Source: Ailurus styani
Taxonomy: Eukaryota; Chordata; Mammalia; Carnivora; Ailuridae
DNA: 64,000 nt
Reading direction: 5' to 3'
Assembly (NCBI GenBank): GCA_002007465.1
Contig: LNAC01001806.1
Coordinates: 26,055-90,054 of the forward strand
Position numbers and translations under genes: made by a program. Numbering within the stretch: the stretch's first letter is position 1; every line of letters starts with the position of its first letter. This document shows, in pieces, positions 47,547 through 59,116 of this stretch. The notes under the pieces were generated by a model. That model ran no database searches. It worked only from the letters and a program-made list of their open reading frames with translations, and was not told where the DNA came from.

Positions 47547-47666
47547 CCCTCTTACTTTTCTACCCAGTTCCAGGTCTCTTCTGAGTAGGTTAGTGTATAT
47601 TTCTCTGGGGTCATCGCTACCCCTTAGTATTTAGTTCTCTCATCCATCTATTCCTATCTGCATAAA

Positions 47667-48584
47667 ATGACAAGGCGGAAAAAATCAACACAAAAAAAAG
47701 AACAAGAGCCAGTAATGACGGCTAGGGACCTAATCAATGCGGACATTAGTAATATGACAGAACCAGAGTTCAGAATGACGATTCTTAAGGTGCTGGCTGG
47801 GCTTGAAAAAAAAATGGAAGAAAATAGAGAAGCTGTCTCTAAAGAAATAAAAGACCTTTCTGGAGAAATAAAAGAACTAAAATCTAACCAAGCTGAAATC
47901 AAAAAAGCTATTAATGAGGTGCAATTGAAAATGGAGGCTCTTACTGCTAGGATAAATGAAGCAGAAGATAGAATTAGTGATTTAGAAGACAAAATGTCAG
48001 AGAAAAAAGAAGAGGATGAAAAGAGAGACAAACAACTACTGGACCATGAGGAGAGAATTCGAGAGATAAGTGATGCCATAAGACGAAACAATATTAGAAT
48101 AATTGGGATCCCAGAAGAGGACGAGATTGAGAGAGGGCCAGAAGGTATATTGGAGCAGATCTTAATACAGAATTTCCCTAATCTGGCAAAGGGAACAAGC
48201 ATCAAAATCCAGGAGGCACAGAGAAGCCCCCCCAAAATTAATAAAAATAGGTCCACACCCCGTCATCTAATAGTAAAACTTACAAGTCTTAGTGACAAAG
48301 AGAAAATCCTGAAAGCAGCTCGGGACAAGAGGTCTATAACATACAATGGTAGAAATATTAGATTGTCAGCAGACCTATCCACAGAGACCTGGCAGGCCAG
48401 AAAGAGCTGGCATGATGTATTCAGAGCACTAAATGAGAAAAATCTGCAGCCAAGAATACTATATCCAGCTAGGCTCTCACTGAAAATAGAAGGAGAGATA
48501 AAAATCTTCCAGGACAAACAAAAACTCAAGGAATTTGCAAACACCAAGCCAGCCCTACAGGAAATATTGAAAGGGGTCCTCTAA
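47667..48584 (+). CDS. L1 ORF1 protein (RNA-binding retrotransposition chaperone)
   Basis: 305 residues. ORF1p trimerises and binds L1 RNA in the cytoplasmic ribonucleoprotein, acting as a nucleic-acid chaperone during reverse transcription. Visible layout: basic N-terminus (MTRRKKSTQKK), a long heptad-rich coiled coil at about residues 35-138 with many K/E pairs, then the RRM domain from about 141 (NNIRIIGIPE at 141-150) to about 237, then the C-terminal domain to 305 (ILYPARLSL at 264-272). Start choice: this ATG is the first in frame after the T-rich 5' UTR, has A at -3, and begins with the expected basic tail. It is slightly shorter than human ORF1p. No stops or frameshifts. It is followed by 79 non-coding bases and ORF2. 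Seen: an intact frame. Known: role from the L1 family. Inferred: functional. Confidence 0.97.
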   Translation: MTRRKKSTQKKEQEPVMTARDLINADISNMTEPEFRMTILKVLAGLEKKMEENREAVSKEIKDLSGEIKELKSNQAEIKKAINEVQLKMEALTARINEAEDRISDLEDKMSEKKEEDEKRDKQLLDHEERIREISDAIRRNNIRIIGIPEEDEIERGPEGILEQILIQNFPNLAKGTSIKIQEAQRSPPKINKNRSTPRHLIVKLTSLSDKEKILKAARDKRSITYNGRNIRLSADLSTETWQARKSWHDVFRALNEKNLQPRILYPARLSLKIEGEIKIFQDKQKLKEFANTKPALQEILKGVL

Positions 48585-48663
48585 GCAAAGAGAACCTTAA
48601 AGAAACATAGACCAGAAAGGAAGAAACACAATATACAGTAACAGTCACCTTACAGGCAATACA

Positions 48664-51600
48664 ATGGCTCTAAATGTATATCTCTCAATAGTTACTCTGA
48701 ATGTAAATGGACTAAATGCCCCAACTAAAAGACACAGGGTATCAGAATGGATAAAAAAACAAGACCCATCGATATGCTGTCTACAAGAAACTCATCTTAC
48801 ACGCAAAGACACCTCCAGATTTAAAGTGAGGGGATGGAAAACAATTTACCATGCCAATGGACAGCAAAAGAAAGCTGGAGTGGCAATCCTTATATCAGAT
48901 AAACTAGACTTTAAGGCAAAGAATATCATAAGAGATGAAGAAGGACACTATATCATACTAAAAGGATCTGTCCAACAAGAAGATCTAACAATCATAAATA
49001 TCTATGCCCCTAACATGGGAGCAGCCAATTATATAAACCAATTAATAACAAAATCAAAGAAACACATTGACAAGAATACAATATTAGTAGGGGACTTGAA
49101 CACCCCCCTTACTGAAATGGACAGATCATCAAAGCAAAAGATCAACAAGGAAATAAAGGCTTTAAATGACACCCTGGACCAGTTGGACATCACAGATATA
49201 TTCAGAACATTCCATCCCAAAACAACAGAATACACATTCTTCTCCAGTGCACATGGAACATTCTCCAGAATAGACCATATTCTGGGTCACAAATCAGGTC
49301 TCAACAGGTACCAAAAGATTGGGATCATTCCCTGCATATTTTCAGACCATAATGCTCTGAAACTAGAACTCAACCACAAAAGGAAAGTTGGAAAGACCTC
49401 AAATACATGGAGGCTGAAGAACACCCTACTCAAGAATGAATGGGTCAACCAGGAAATTAAAGAAGAATTAAAAAAATTCATGGAAACAAATGAAAATGAA
49501 AACACAACTGTTCAAAATCTTTGGGATACAGCAAAAGCAGTCCTAAGAGGAAAGTATATAGCAATACAAGCCTTTCTCAAGAAACAAGAAAGGTCTCAAG
49601 TACACAACCTAACTCTACACCTACAAAAGCTAGAGAAAGAACAGCAAAGAAAGGCTACACCCAGCAGGAGAAGAGAAATCATAAAGATCAGAGCAGAAAT
49701 CAATGAAATAGAAACCAAAAGAACAGTGGAACAAATCAATGAAACTAGGAGCTGGTTCTTTGAAAGAATTAATAAGATTGATAAACCCCTGGCCAGACTT
49801 ATCCAAAAGAAAAGAGAAAGGACTCAAATTAATAAAATCATGAATGAAAGAGGAGAGATCACAACCAACACCAAAGAAATACAAACAATTCTAAGAACAT
49901 ATTATGAGCAACTCTACACCAGCAAATTTGACAATCTGGAAGAAATGGATGCATTCTTAGAGAAATATAAACTACCAAAACTGAACCAGGAAGAAACTGA
50001 AGACCTGAATAGACCCATCACCAGTAAGGAGATTGAAGCAGTCATCAAAAATCTCCCAACGAACAAGAGCCCAGGGCCAGACGGCTTCCCAGGGGAATTC
50101 TACCAAACATTTAAAGAAGAATTAATACCTATTCTCCTGAAACTGTTCCAAAAAATAGAATTGGAAGGAAAACTTCCAAACTCCTTTTATGAGGCCAGCA
50201 TTACCTTGATCCCCAAACCAGGCAAAGACCCCATCAAGAAGGAGAATTACAGACCAATATCTTTGATGAATACGGATGCAAAAATCCTCAACAAAATACT
50301 AGCCAATAGGATCCAGCAGCACATAAAAAGGATTATTCACCACGACCAAGTGGGATTTATTCCTGGGATGCAAGGTTGGTTTAACATTCGCAAATCAATC
50401 AATGTGATACAAGACATTAATAAAAGAAAGAACAAGAACCATATGATCCTCTCAATAGATGCTGAAAAAGCATTTGACAAAGTACAGCACCCTTTCTTAA
50501 TCAAAACTCTTCATAGTGTAGGCATAGAGGGTACATACCTCAATATCATCAAAGCCATCTACGAAAAACCCACAGCGAATATCATTCTCAATGGAGAAAA
50601 ACTGAGAGCTTTTCCCCTAAAGTCAGGAACACGGCAAGGCTGTCCACTATCACCACTGCTATTCAACATAGTACTAGAAGTCCTAGCCTCAGCAATCAGA
50701 CAACAAAAAGAAATAAAAGGCATCCAAATCGGCAAGGAAGAGGTCAAACTCTCACTCTTTGCAGATGATATGATACTTTATGTGGAAAACCCAAAGGACT
50801 CCACTCCAAAACTGCTAGCACTCATACAGGAATTCAGTCAAGTGTCAGGATATAAAATCAATGCACAGAAATCAGTTGCATTTCTATATACCAACAACAA
50901 AACAGAAGAAAGAGAAATTAAAGAGTCAATCCCATTTACAATTGCACCCAAAACCATAAGATACCTAGGAATAAACCTAACCAAAGAGGCAAAGAATCTG
51001 TATTCAGAAAACTATAAAGTACTCATGAAAGAAATTGAGGAAGACACAAAGAAGTGGAAAAACATTCCATGCTCATGGATGGGTAGAATAAATATTGTGA
51101 AAATGTCTATGCTACCTAGAGCAATCTACACATTTAATGCAATCCCCATCAAAATACCAGCAATTTATTTCAAAGAAATGGAACAAATAATCCTAAAATT
51201 TATATGGAACCAGAAAAGACCCCGAATAGCCAAAGGAATGTTGAAAAAAAAAAGCAAAGTTGGCGGCATCACAATTCCAGATTTCAAGCTCTATTACAAA
51301 GCCGTCATCATCAAGACAGTATGGTACTGGCACAAAAACAGACACATAGACCAGTGGAACAGAATAGAGAACCCAAAAATGGACCCTCAACTCTATGGTC
51401 AACTAATCTTCGACAAAGCAGGAAAGAATGTCCAGTGGGAAAAAGACAGTCTCTTCAACAAATGGTGTTGGGAAAACTGGTCAGCCACATGCAGAAAAAT
51501 GAAACTGGATCATTTCCTGACACCACACACAAAAATAGACTCAAAATGGATAAAAGACCTCAATGTGAGAAAGGAATCCATCAAAATCCTCGAGGAGAAC

Positions 51601-52479
51601 ACAGGCAGCAACCTCTTCGACCTCAACCGCAGCAACTTCTTCCTAGGAACCTCACCAAAGGCAAGGGAAGCAAGGGCAAAAATGAACTATTGGGACTTCA
51701 TCAAGATTAAAAGCTTTTGCACAGCAAAGGAAACAGTCAACAAAACCAAAAGACAACTGACAGAATGGGAGAAGATATTTGCAAATGACATATCAGATAA
51801 AGGGCTAGTATCCAAAATCTATAAAGAGCTTCTCAAACTCAACACCCATAAAACAAATAACCCAGTCAAGAAATGGGCAGAAGACATGAACAGACATTTC
51901 TCCAAAGAAGACATCCAAATGGCCAACAGACACATGAGAAAGTGCTCAACATCACTCGGCATCAGAGAAATACAAATTAAAACCACAGCGAGATACCACC
52001 TTACACCAGTCAGAATGGCTAAAATCAACAAGTCAGGAAATGACAGATGTTGGCGAGGTTGCGGAGAAAGGGGAACCCTCCTACACTGTTGGTGGGAATG
52101 CAAACTGGTGCAGCCACTCTGGAAAACAGTATGGAGATTCCTCAAAAAGTTGAAAATGGAGCTACCCTACGACCCAGCAATCGCACTACTGGGTATTTAT
52201 CCTAAAGACACAAAGGTAGTGTTCCTCAGGGGCACGTGCACCCGAATGTTTATAGCAGCAATGTCCACAATAGCCAAACTATGGAAAGAACCTAGATGTC
52301 CATCAACAGATGAATGGATAAAGAAGATGTGGTATATATATACAATGGAATATTATGCAGCTATCAAAAGAAACGAAATCTTGCCATTCGCAACGACATG
52401 GATGGAACTGGAGGGTATTATGCTGAGCGAAATAAGTCAATCAGAGAAAGACAATTATCATATGATCTCTCTGATATGA
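48664..52479 (+). CDS. L1 ORF2 protein (endonuclease / reverse transcriptase)
   Basis: 1271 residues. ORF2p nicks genomic DNA at TTTT/AA and uses the freed 3' end to reverse-transcribe L1 RNA into the site. N-terminal apurinic-type endonuclease: residues N13, E42 (QETHL), D144 and N146 (GDLN), D228 and H229 (SDH) correspond to the catalytic set of other L1s. Reverse transcriptase: YRPISLMN motif followed by the FADD box with D701 and D702. C-terminal cysteine motif C1129-X3-C1133-X7-H1141-X4-C1146 matches the L1 CX3CX7HX4C pattern. All key residues are present and there are no stops. Length is within a few residues of human ORF2p. Start: [16 protein letters not shown] aligns with the known L1 N-terminus. 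Translation of ORF2 in L1s is by unconventional reinitiation, so no strong start context is expected. Confidence 0.98.
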   Translation: MALNVYLSIVTLNVNGLNAPTKRHRVSEWIKKQDPSICCLQETHLTRKDTSRFKVRGWKTIYHANGQQKKAGVAILISDKLDFKAKNIIRDEEGHYIILKGSVQQEDLTIINIYAPNMGAANYINQLITKSKKHIDKNTILVGDLNTPLTEMDRSSKQKINKEIKALNDTLDQLDITDIFRTFHPKTTEYTFFSSAHGTFSRIDHILGHKSGLNRYQKIGIIPCIFSDHNALKLELNHKRKVGKTSNTWRLKNTLLKNEWVNQEIKEELKKFMETNENENTTVQNLWDTAKAVLRGKYIAIQAFLKKQERSQVHNLTLHLQKLEKEQQRKATPSRRREIIKIRAEINEIETKRTVEQINETRSWFFERINKIDKPLARLIQKKRERTQINKIMNERGEITTNTKEIQTILRTYYEQLYTSKFDNLEEMDAFLEKYKLPKLNQEETEDLNRPITSKEIEAVIKNLPTNKSPGPDGFPGEFYQTFKEELIPILLKLFQKIELEGKLPNSFYEASITLIPKPGKDPIKKENYRPISLMNTDAKILNKILANRIQQHIKRIIHHDQVGFIPGMQGWFNIRKSINVIQDINKRKNKNHMILSIDAEKAFDKVQHPFLIKTLHSVGIEGTYLNIIKAIYEKPTANIILNGEKLRAFPLKSGTRQGCPLSPLLFNIVLEVLASAIRQQKEIKGIQIGKEEVKLSLFADDMILYVENPKDSTPKLLALIQEFSQVSGYKINAQKSVAFLYTNNKTEEREIKESIPFTIAPKTIRYLGINLTKEAKNLYSENYKVLMKEIEEDTKKWKNIPCSWMGRINIVKMSMLPRAIYTFNAIPIKIPAIYFKEMEQIILKFIWNQKRPRIAKGMLKKKSKVGGITIPDFKLYYKAVIIKTVWYWHKNRHIDQWNRIENPKMDPQLYGQLIFDKAGKNVQWEKDSLFNKWCWENWSATCRKMKLDHFLTPHTKIDSKWIKDLNVRKESIKILEENTGSNLFDLNRSNFFLGTSPKAREARAKMNYWDFIKIKSFCTAKETVNKTKRQLTEWEKIFANDISDKGLVSKIYKELLKLNTHKTNNPVKKWAEDMNRHFSKEDIQMANRHMRKCSTSLGIREIQIKTTARYHLTPVRMAKINKSGNDRCWRGCGERGTLLHCWWECKLVQPLWKTVWRFLKKLKMELPYDPAIALLGIYPKDTKVVFLRGTCTRMFIAAMSTIAKLWKEPRCPSTDEWIKKMWYIYTMEYYAAIKRNEILPFATTWMELEGIMLSEISQSEKDNYHMISLI

Positions 52480-52753
52480 GGAACTTGAGGGGCAGGGTGG
52501 GGGGTTGTGGGGGGTAGGGAGGGAAAAATAATGAAACAAGATGGGATGGGGAAGGAGACAAACCATAAGAGACTTCTAATCTCATAAAACAAACTGAGGG
52601 TTACTGGGGGGTGGGAGGGTAGGGATAGGGTGGATGGATTATGGACATTGGGGAGGGTTTGTGCTTCGGTGAGGGCTGTGAAAGATGTAAGCCTGATGAT
52701 TCACAGACCTGTACCCCTTGGGCAAATAATAAAAATAAAATTAAAAAAAAAAA
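52480..52753 (+). terminator. L1 3' UTR and polyadenylation region
   Basis: G-rich purine tract just after the stop (52,484-52,530 and 52,602-52,625), a feature conserved in mammalian L1 3' UTRs and prone to G-quadruplex formation. The region ends with AATAAA at 52,728-52,733 and 52,734-52,739 and about a dozen A residues. The tail is short; part of the A run is shared with the TSD. Confidence 0.9.
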
Positions 52754-52769
52754 ATAAGCATGTAAACAA
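52751..52769 (+). repeat. Right target-site duplication of the full-length L1
   Basis: Exact copy of the 19-base word at 46,968-46,986. The leading A residues merge with the poly(A) tail, so 16 bases are unambiguous. Confidence 0.95.
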
Positions 52770-53189
52770 ACATAGAATCTAAAAACCGTGCGTGCACACA
52801 CACTTCTCACTTCTGTATTTTCTCCCAATGTCTTCACTTTGATATATTTTGGCACAAACTCCAAGTATAAAATTTGACATCAAAAATTATCTTAGAGGAA
52901 CGGTTTTTTACAGCAGTTATGCAATCTGTCAAAATACCACTTTATTTAAGGAACAGGAATTATACTGGATTGCACAGAACAACACAGGAGACAGAGGCAT
53001 TTGCTTTTTAAAAGCTGATTATCCCAAAGTTCTGCGGCCAGATGCAGAGTCCTAACACACTGGAGGCTTAGGGAACTCTGGCTCTCACAAATCAGCCCCG
53101 GAGTTTGGGGTATTTATAGAATATTGAGTTACATAAGACATGCAGATATCAATTTCATTAGGAAAGAACGCTTACAGCGCATTCTGTCC
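52770..53189. other. No recognised feature
   Basis: AT-rich sequence continuing the pre-insertion locus. Confidence 0.3.
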
Positions 53190-53312
53190 GTCGGGTCGGG
53201 CCGGACACCTGGCGAGCGCCGGGTCGCTTGCGCCCGGTTGCATAAGCTCCTTCTGGACGCGCCAAGCACGCCCCGCCCGCCCGCCCTCCCGGCTGGCAGA
53301 ACGTCGGCACAG
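53190..53312. other. Short CpG-dense patch
   Basis: About 120 bases with many CpG and GC-box-like words (ccccgcccgcccgccctccc at about 53,270). It is an isolated GC island in AT-rich surroundings; no exon recognised. Confidence 0.5.
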
Positions 53313-53695
53313 ACTGCCTGAGCTACAGCTTCTCTTCATCAGCCTTCACAAGCCAGGACTGCGGATGCTCTAAAAATAAAGATGTCCACCTGCATGGTCT
53401 CCAACGTGCATGTCAACACCAGAAACCAAGCCCAGCCTCTCGCAATGGCTCACCCTTCAGAAAAGACAGAAATCATATTCCTTTTAAGAACGATCAATGT
53501 CTGCTTGTGGGGCATCCAGTTCTACCTCCGGAGAATTGAATTAAGAAGACGTCTGTTCACGGTAACTCTCAACCTCTTAGAAAGAGGTGAAGTGCCGCAG
53601 AGGGGAAAGCGGTGAAACAAAGCGCGGGTTACACTCTGTGCTGGCGAGGCCCGCGGGAATCCGGGACTGGGGCGAAGAGCCACTGGTCTGGGGAC
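53313..53695. other. No recognised feature
   Basis: Unique sequence; no exon recognised. Confidence 0.3.
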
Positions 53696-53699
53696 CATG

Positions 53700-53850
53700 C
53701 TGGTCACATCTCTGCTCTGTGACCTGGGGCAAGTATCATCCGACTGCTCAGTAACAATGGAAAGAGATACCGCCTCGGTTTTACAAATGGGGAGACGACG
53801 CCAGAGAGAACAGAGACGGTTTACTTCAAGAGCACCTTGATGAGTACGTA
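53700..53850 (+). repeat. MIR-like SINE relic
   Basis: Order ctgtgacctggggcaagtat, cctcggttttacaaatgggg, agacgacgccagagagaac, matching parts of the MIR core. Strongly diverged. Confidence 0.35.
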
Positions 53851-56800
53851 ACTGGTTCCAGCTTAGAGCATTTGTTATCGGCACAAACACAAACACAAAC
53901 AAGGGTTTGCTATTTCCTGCTCTTGACATTTGGAACCTGAAACAGAAAACAGCAGCTTGGAGCCACGGTCTGTAAACTCGGATTATTCTCTAACAGCCAA
54001 CAAGACAATACAATGGGAAGCTAGACCAGGTTTTACGAGGTTCCAGAAATTGTCCACTCTAACGGTACACCAATACCTCCTGCCCACCGAGTAGAACAGT
54101 TGAGGACAGGCGCCCTGTTCCCACGTCACTGTACAACCACATTCCAATCATCTCACTGAAAATGACACAGCGGAGATGCTCCCGTGATGGTCAGACACCA
54201 TCAGGAAGCCATTCGTCCTCCAGTTTGGGAAAAGACCAGGAGAATTACGTGCTCAGCAAAACCTTGCAAATGGCATCAGCACGATTGCTGAACAAGGTGA
54301 TGCAATTTCAACGACAAATGGCCAAGTTCTCATTTGCATTATGCCCAGAAAATGCCAAACTTTGGTGATGTGGCAACAACTTTCTCTCTTTTATAAGTTT
54401 GAGTCCTTCCTAGATATTTGGGATGCAGCCGACGGAACGCCCGCCCTCCCTCTTTGGCTTCTACTGTTACAGGCAGAGCTGCATAATACGGTTCAATCAA
54501 TTCACAATGTATTTTTCATTGTGAAGTAAATGTTTTGTTTGTTTTTCTATTTCCAGTTTTCCTCTTTCTGAGATCGCTTCCTTTGTCTGTCAACCTTATA
54601 TTGTTTTTTCCATATGGAATCTGCACAGGTCAGGAAATGACATAAACTTCATTTTTCTGAAAGTCCCTGATATTAAAAATGACATTAAATAACTTTGTCC
54701 CCACAGAGTAAATAAATAAAATAGAAGTATCTTCTCAGTATTCAGCCTGTGCCAAAATTTCTCTTTTCCCACCTGTCCTTTCTGGCTCTAGTGCATTCCT
54801 TACCACCCGTAGGGTTCATGGACCACATCCAATGTCAGTGCCTTGCCGAGCTCCCCGGCCAGCTGTCCTGAGGTCCCTGCCTCCTGCTCTGTGCCCCCAG
54901 GGCACTGATCCTGGACTTCCGCTTAGCAAGCCTCCTGTCTTACTGCTTCCTCAGGTTCTAGAACCAGCGCTGTCCCCAAGCCTTGCCAGGCCTGGGTGCA
55001 CACCCCAAGAAAGCAGTGCCTTGGAGAGGAGACCAGTCTTGGTACAAGCATCCCCAAGATCTCGAAGCAGCTGTCCCAGTGGGTTTCACAAGCTCGACCT
55101 TCCCGGGCTGACAATCAACATCTTCAGTGGTCACGCGTGAACGTTCCAGTGTTTGTGCTCAGCTCCTAGTGTAGGGTTCCAGAATTTATTTTTCTCCTCT
55201 TTGTACCTGCTCACCCAAATCAGCCTTTGCCAGTTGGGTCACAACAGGCTTAAAGGTAAAGAAATAGGATAAATCAGTTTCTTAGGCTCTTATAGACATG
55301 ACAGACATGATTATAAGGTATCAATGGCTGACTGATTAGGTTAATTGCTCCTAGTGGTGTTGCGTGGTATTGTCATGACACACACAGCCCAAAGGTGTTC
55401 TGCTAGGCGGGGTGTGAAGTAACCAGGGGAGAAGATTCTGCAAGCCCCTCAAAATCAGGAACCCAATTTGGAAGACGTCTCTATTCCAGGAGGGTGTCTC
55501 ATGAACATGGTAATTTCAGACAGAGAACAGATGCCAGTTTCATACGGCAGCGCTTGTGGCAGATGCCGAACGGAGAGGTGAGGGTTGGCGAAGAGAGCGC
55601 ATGTGCTGGGTGGGGTGGGGGCACATGGCTTCGTGATGATCCTGGACCCTGACAAGGTGGCTTCAGAAAGCCCTCAGAATGCCCGGGAGCGCTGTCCCGA
55701 ATCTTCCCAGCTTGAAGGCACGTCCCCAAGGGTCAAGGTACAATCTAATCTCGGTTTCTCAGCGAGCCTGGGCACTCAGCAAATGACACCTTTTTGCAAT
55801 CTACCCACTGTTCTCAAATAATGTGCAACCGCCCATAAGATCGCATCTCGCACACTCGGCAACATCAGGTAGCACTTCAGCGGGACAGCAGCTCCACCAC
55901 TGACGCGCAGTCACACTGCACCATTGATAACACTGTCCGGGAAGAGGGTTCCTATCTGACAGACCCAGAGCCTTAAAGGGAGATCAGTGAATGTGTGGAG
56001 CTTTCCGGGCGCACTCGGATGAGCGGAGCCACGCAGAGACCAGGTGAGCTGAGGCTAGCTTCCTCTGGGATCCCCTTCCTTGGGCAGCTTCATTTCACTC
56101 GGGTCATTCAGGGCCATCAGGCTGTGGCCACCGGACACGACATATACCCCCACCACCCGTGGGGCAGCGGCTCACCTCACTGCCCCCCAGGAAGAAAGCC
56201 GAAGTCCTCGAGTAACCGAGTGACCGAGTGACCGTGCCCATCGGAGCTGCAGACCTCTGGACCTCCACCTCCACTGGCACCAAACAGCAAAAGTAGAAAA
56301 TGCAAGATGCCAACGTGTGCCAGTTTCAGAGAAACAGTTTGTGTGGCACGTTCTTCTTTGGATGTGAAAAACTCTGTGTTTCAAAACAAACAGTGTCCTT
56401 ATTCAATCTTTTGTTTCCCTATGACTAACTCCTCCATGGAGGATAATAATAAAATCATTAGGTTTTCAAGTTTCCCTGTTTAGTAAAAAACAGTATCTAA
56501 GCCAAAGCGAAATACAGGGGTTCTGGTGTTTGGTTGCCGTAATTAGATGAAAACAGCTGTATTTTCCAATCCGTACCACTGGATGATTCTGAGCAGCTAT
56601 TTTGTTGTCTGTATGTGGGGGTTTGGGGGCCTTTGTTGGGATCTTGCTTTCTTTCTGCTAAGACAGGGGACCCGGGCTTACACACACACTGACGTACCTG
56701 GATTCACCTAGCGCCTCACGCCCTTCCTCAGTGGGAGTGTTTCTGGAGTGTAAGAAAAGGCGAGATTCACCTGCTTATTTCTTTTCCCTGGTGGATGAGA

Positions 56801-59116
56801 AAAAGATTAAAAATTTATCCTCAACCTAAACATAACAGGGGAAAATGTTGCCATGTTTCTTTCCTCCCTAGTAAAAAGAGCAAGAAAAAGTGTCCCTGAG
56901 ACGTAGGCTTCATTTGTCCCAAATTAGTAGTACTGCTCTATGGAGAATACTCTTCCTGAAATTGCAAAAGAGAAAAGCTACTTATTTCTTTGCTTATAAG
57001 CGAATAGGGGTTAAAATTACAGGGAACATGTTTATTTGTATTAGTTAAAGGAATCTGTACAGAATCAACTCAAATCAATCCAACGAAGTCAGAATCAACT
57101 GCAAGAATCCACTTCCACGACACCGAGGTAGGTGGGGGCAGGCTTGATTTCCACGGGCCTCACAAATCCAGGGCCTGGCTGGCTCGAGGGAGCAGAGGCG
57201 GGCCTCAGCGGGCATGCTCCGGGCCCCTGAGGAGGGACACTGGCCTAGGGAAGTCCCTAGAAAAGCCCTGGATCTGCCCCAGTTTCACAAAAGCCAAAGG
57301 GGAGAGTGGAGCTCCTGCCATGGAGTCATGACCCTCCAGGAAAACTCCAGACCCTTCATCTTCCAAGACCAGCCTCTCCATGGCCCAGCCCTGAATGGAA
57401 AAGCCAGGTCCACACACCAGCACCCCCAGCGGCTCGTTCACGGGGCTTTCACTGCCACGGTCAATGGAAGTCTCTTTGTTCTGTCCTTTTCCCCTCCCTT
57501 CTTTCTGCCTCTGAAGACTGTTGTTACATGGAGCAAGGTCGATTACTCACACTCCAGCCGGCTCCCTGGAAGTGTCCACCAAAGACCCCAAGTCTAAGAC
57601 GAGAGCACAGAGACATCCAAATACTTAGGTCTTAATGGTTCCATTTCCTTGGGGCAACTGGTTGACCTATTTCTTGTAATGGAATGGGGATCTTTGACGG
57701 TCCTATCAGGATAATGACGTAAAAGGTAACGTGAACCGGGATCCTCCTGCTCTGTGACAGGCATAACGGACCCTCATCTAGCTAAGAAGTGGAGTCCAGG
57801 CCAGAGCCCAGTGTCTGATCACTGGCACCCACGCTCATTCCTGGAGAACTACCGTTTTCTCATGCGCCCCTTGATTTACATTATTGTATTGTGTGCACAA
57901 CTCCTGTTCTTTGTCAAGGTGCGAGAATAGGTTTACTGAAACCAAACACCAGCCGAGGTGAGGGCAGTGAAGAGCCAGGCTAATGGGTCCGCTGGCCACC
58001 GTCCACCCTCCGCTGGACCTGAGCGGGGAGCACCGGCTGACCAAACAGCTGTGTAATTATAGACCCGCGCCCAGGGAATGCGTTTCCACGTGGACGTATT
58101 TGAAGAAGAGCTGAATGGCAAAAAGTTCTGTCTTGTAAGCCTCCGTAGTAAATAATGGACTCACAAATTAAAAACTCCTTGCGGGAATATTTGTATAAAT
58201 AAATGTCTAATGTCTAATTTAGACTTTTCTAAAATAAGTCTAAATGACATGCTGATTGAGCAGCAGAGACGCAACAATGACCAATTCAGGGAACAGAAAA
58301 ATTAATTACTGTCCCGAGGACGTGAACTAGAACTCCAGCAAAAAGACATGCAAGGAGGATATAGATTATAGACAGTGAGGGATTCTGTGGTGCTCCCCAT
58401 TCTCCCCCTCTCACACATGCCAGCTCCCCACTCTAGAACATGTCAGAGCTGCAAGGACAGGAGCCCCTTCAAGGATGGGGCTCATTGACATAGAAGTAAA
58501 TACTAAGAAGGAAGTGGACTGACAAGTAAAGTAACTTAGTTAAATAGCATGAAGTTGGAGAAGGTAAGTTTACCCGAGAACCACCACTTTCGGACGTTGC
58601 GTCTTACACGAGTCCGGGTGTTAAAGCTCGGAGCAGACGTTGCTGCTAGAAGTCATATTAGCACCTAGAGCATAATGAACCGTGAACTGGACTTGCACAA
58701 ACAGGACATCCCCACATTGGGGATCTGTGTGTGAGAGGAAATGAGGCCCACTGTCCCATCTCTGAGCTCACGATGAACTAAAAGCACAACTTTACTTTTC
58801 TTTTTTACAAAAACACTCCCTGAGGGCTCTTATTTGAGAAACATGGCAGAGAGGATATTGTAGAAAAATTCCTTCTACCAACACCTAGAAATGCTTTTAC
58901 TATTTATTATTATTTTTTTAATTCAGAGGACTGCGTAGTCCCTCCCTCGTGGCAGGAATAGAGAGCCTGGGAAGGCAGGGAAGACGTTCTGACAGCGTGG
59001 GACCTTAGCGCTCAGAAGGGACAGGATCAGAAGCTGGAGGAGAGCATGACACACGGGGGCCCCGAGCCCGGAGCACCGACCACGCACTGACCAGCACCCT
59101 CGAGTGCTGAGCACGA
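53851..59116. other. Long unique stretch, no recognised gene
   Basis: 5.3 kb with no repeat I can name. It includes an AT-rich patch with GTCTAA/TTAGAC words at 58,205-58,250 and a T-rich patch at 58,900-58,921. Small open frames show no recognisable domains. Some may be unannotated non-coding RNA or regulatory DNA. Confidence 0.3.

Larger units (their letters stand above)
46987..47666 (+). promoter_or_regulatory. L1 5' UTR
   Basis: Begins with a moderately GC-rich start (gttcaagacggctaagtgtt) comparable in position to the 'AAGATGGC' start region of other L1s. It then becomes T-rich, with a GATA-type repeat at 47,307-47,400 and a (GTTT)n/T-rich tract at 47,431-47,546, before ORF1. Mammalian L1 5' UTRs carry an internal RNA polymerase II promoter. 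This one is short and AT-rich, so it may be a diverged or shortened type. No additional ORF is seen in it. Confidence 0.7.
46987..52753 (+). mobile_element. Near full-length L1 with both ORFs intact
   Basis: Layout: about 680-base 5' UTR, ORF1 (305 codons), 79-base spacer, ORF2 (1271 codons), about 260-base G-rich 3' UTR, two overlapping-spaced AATAAA signals (52,728 and 52,734) and a short A tail. Perfect 19-base TSDs bound it. Both ORFs are open and their lengths are close to those of active mammalian L1s (human ORF1p 338, ORF2p 1275 residues). Perfect TSDs and intact ORFs point to a recent insertion. It is a candidate retrotransposition-competent source element; whether the 5' UTR is complete enough to act as promoter cannot be judged by eye. 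Confidence 0.97.

Noticed and set aside
49029..52145. Minus-strand and alternate-frame open frames inside the full-length L1
   Set aside because: They lie entirely within ORF2 and are shadows of a real coding frame.
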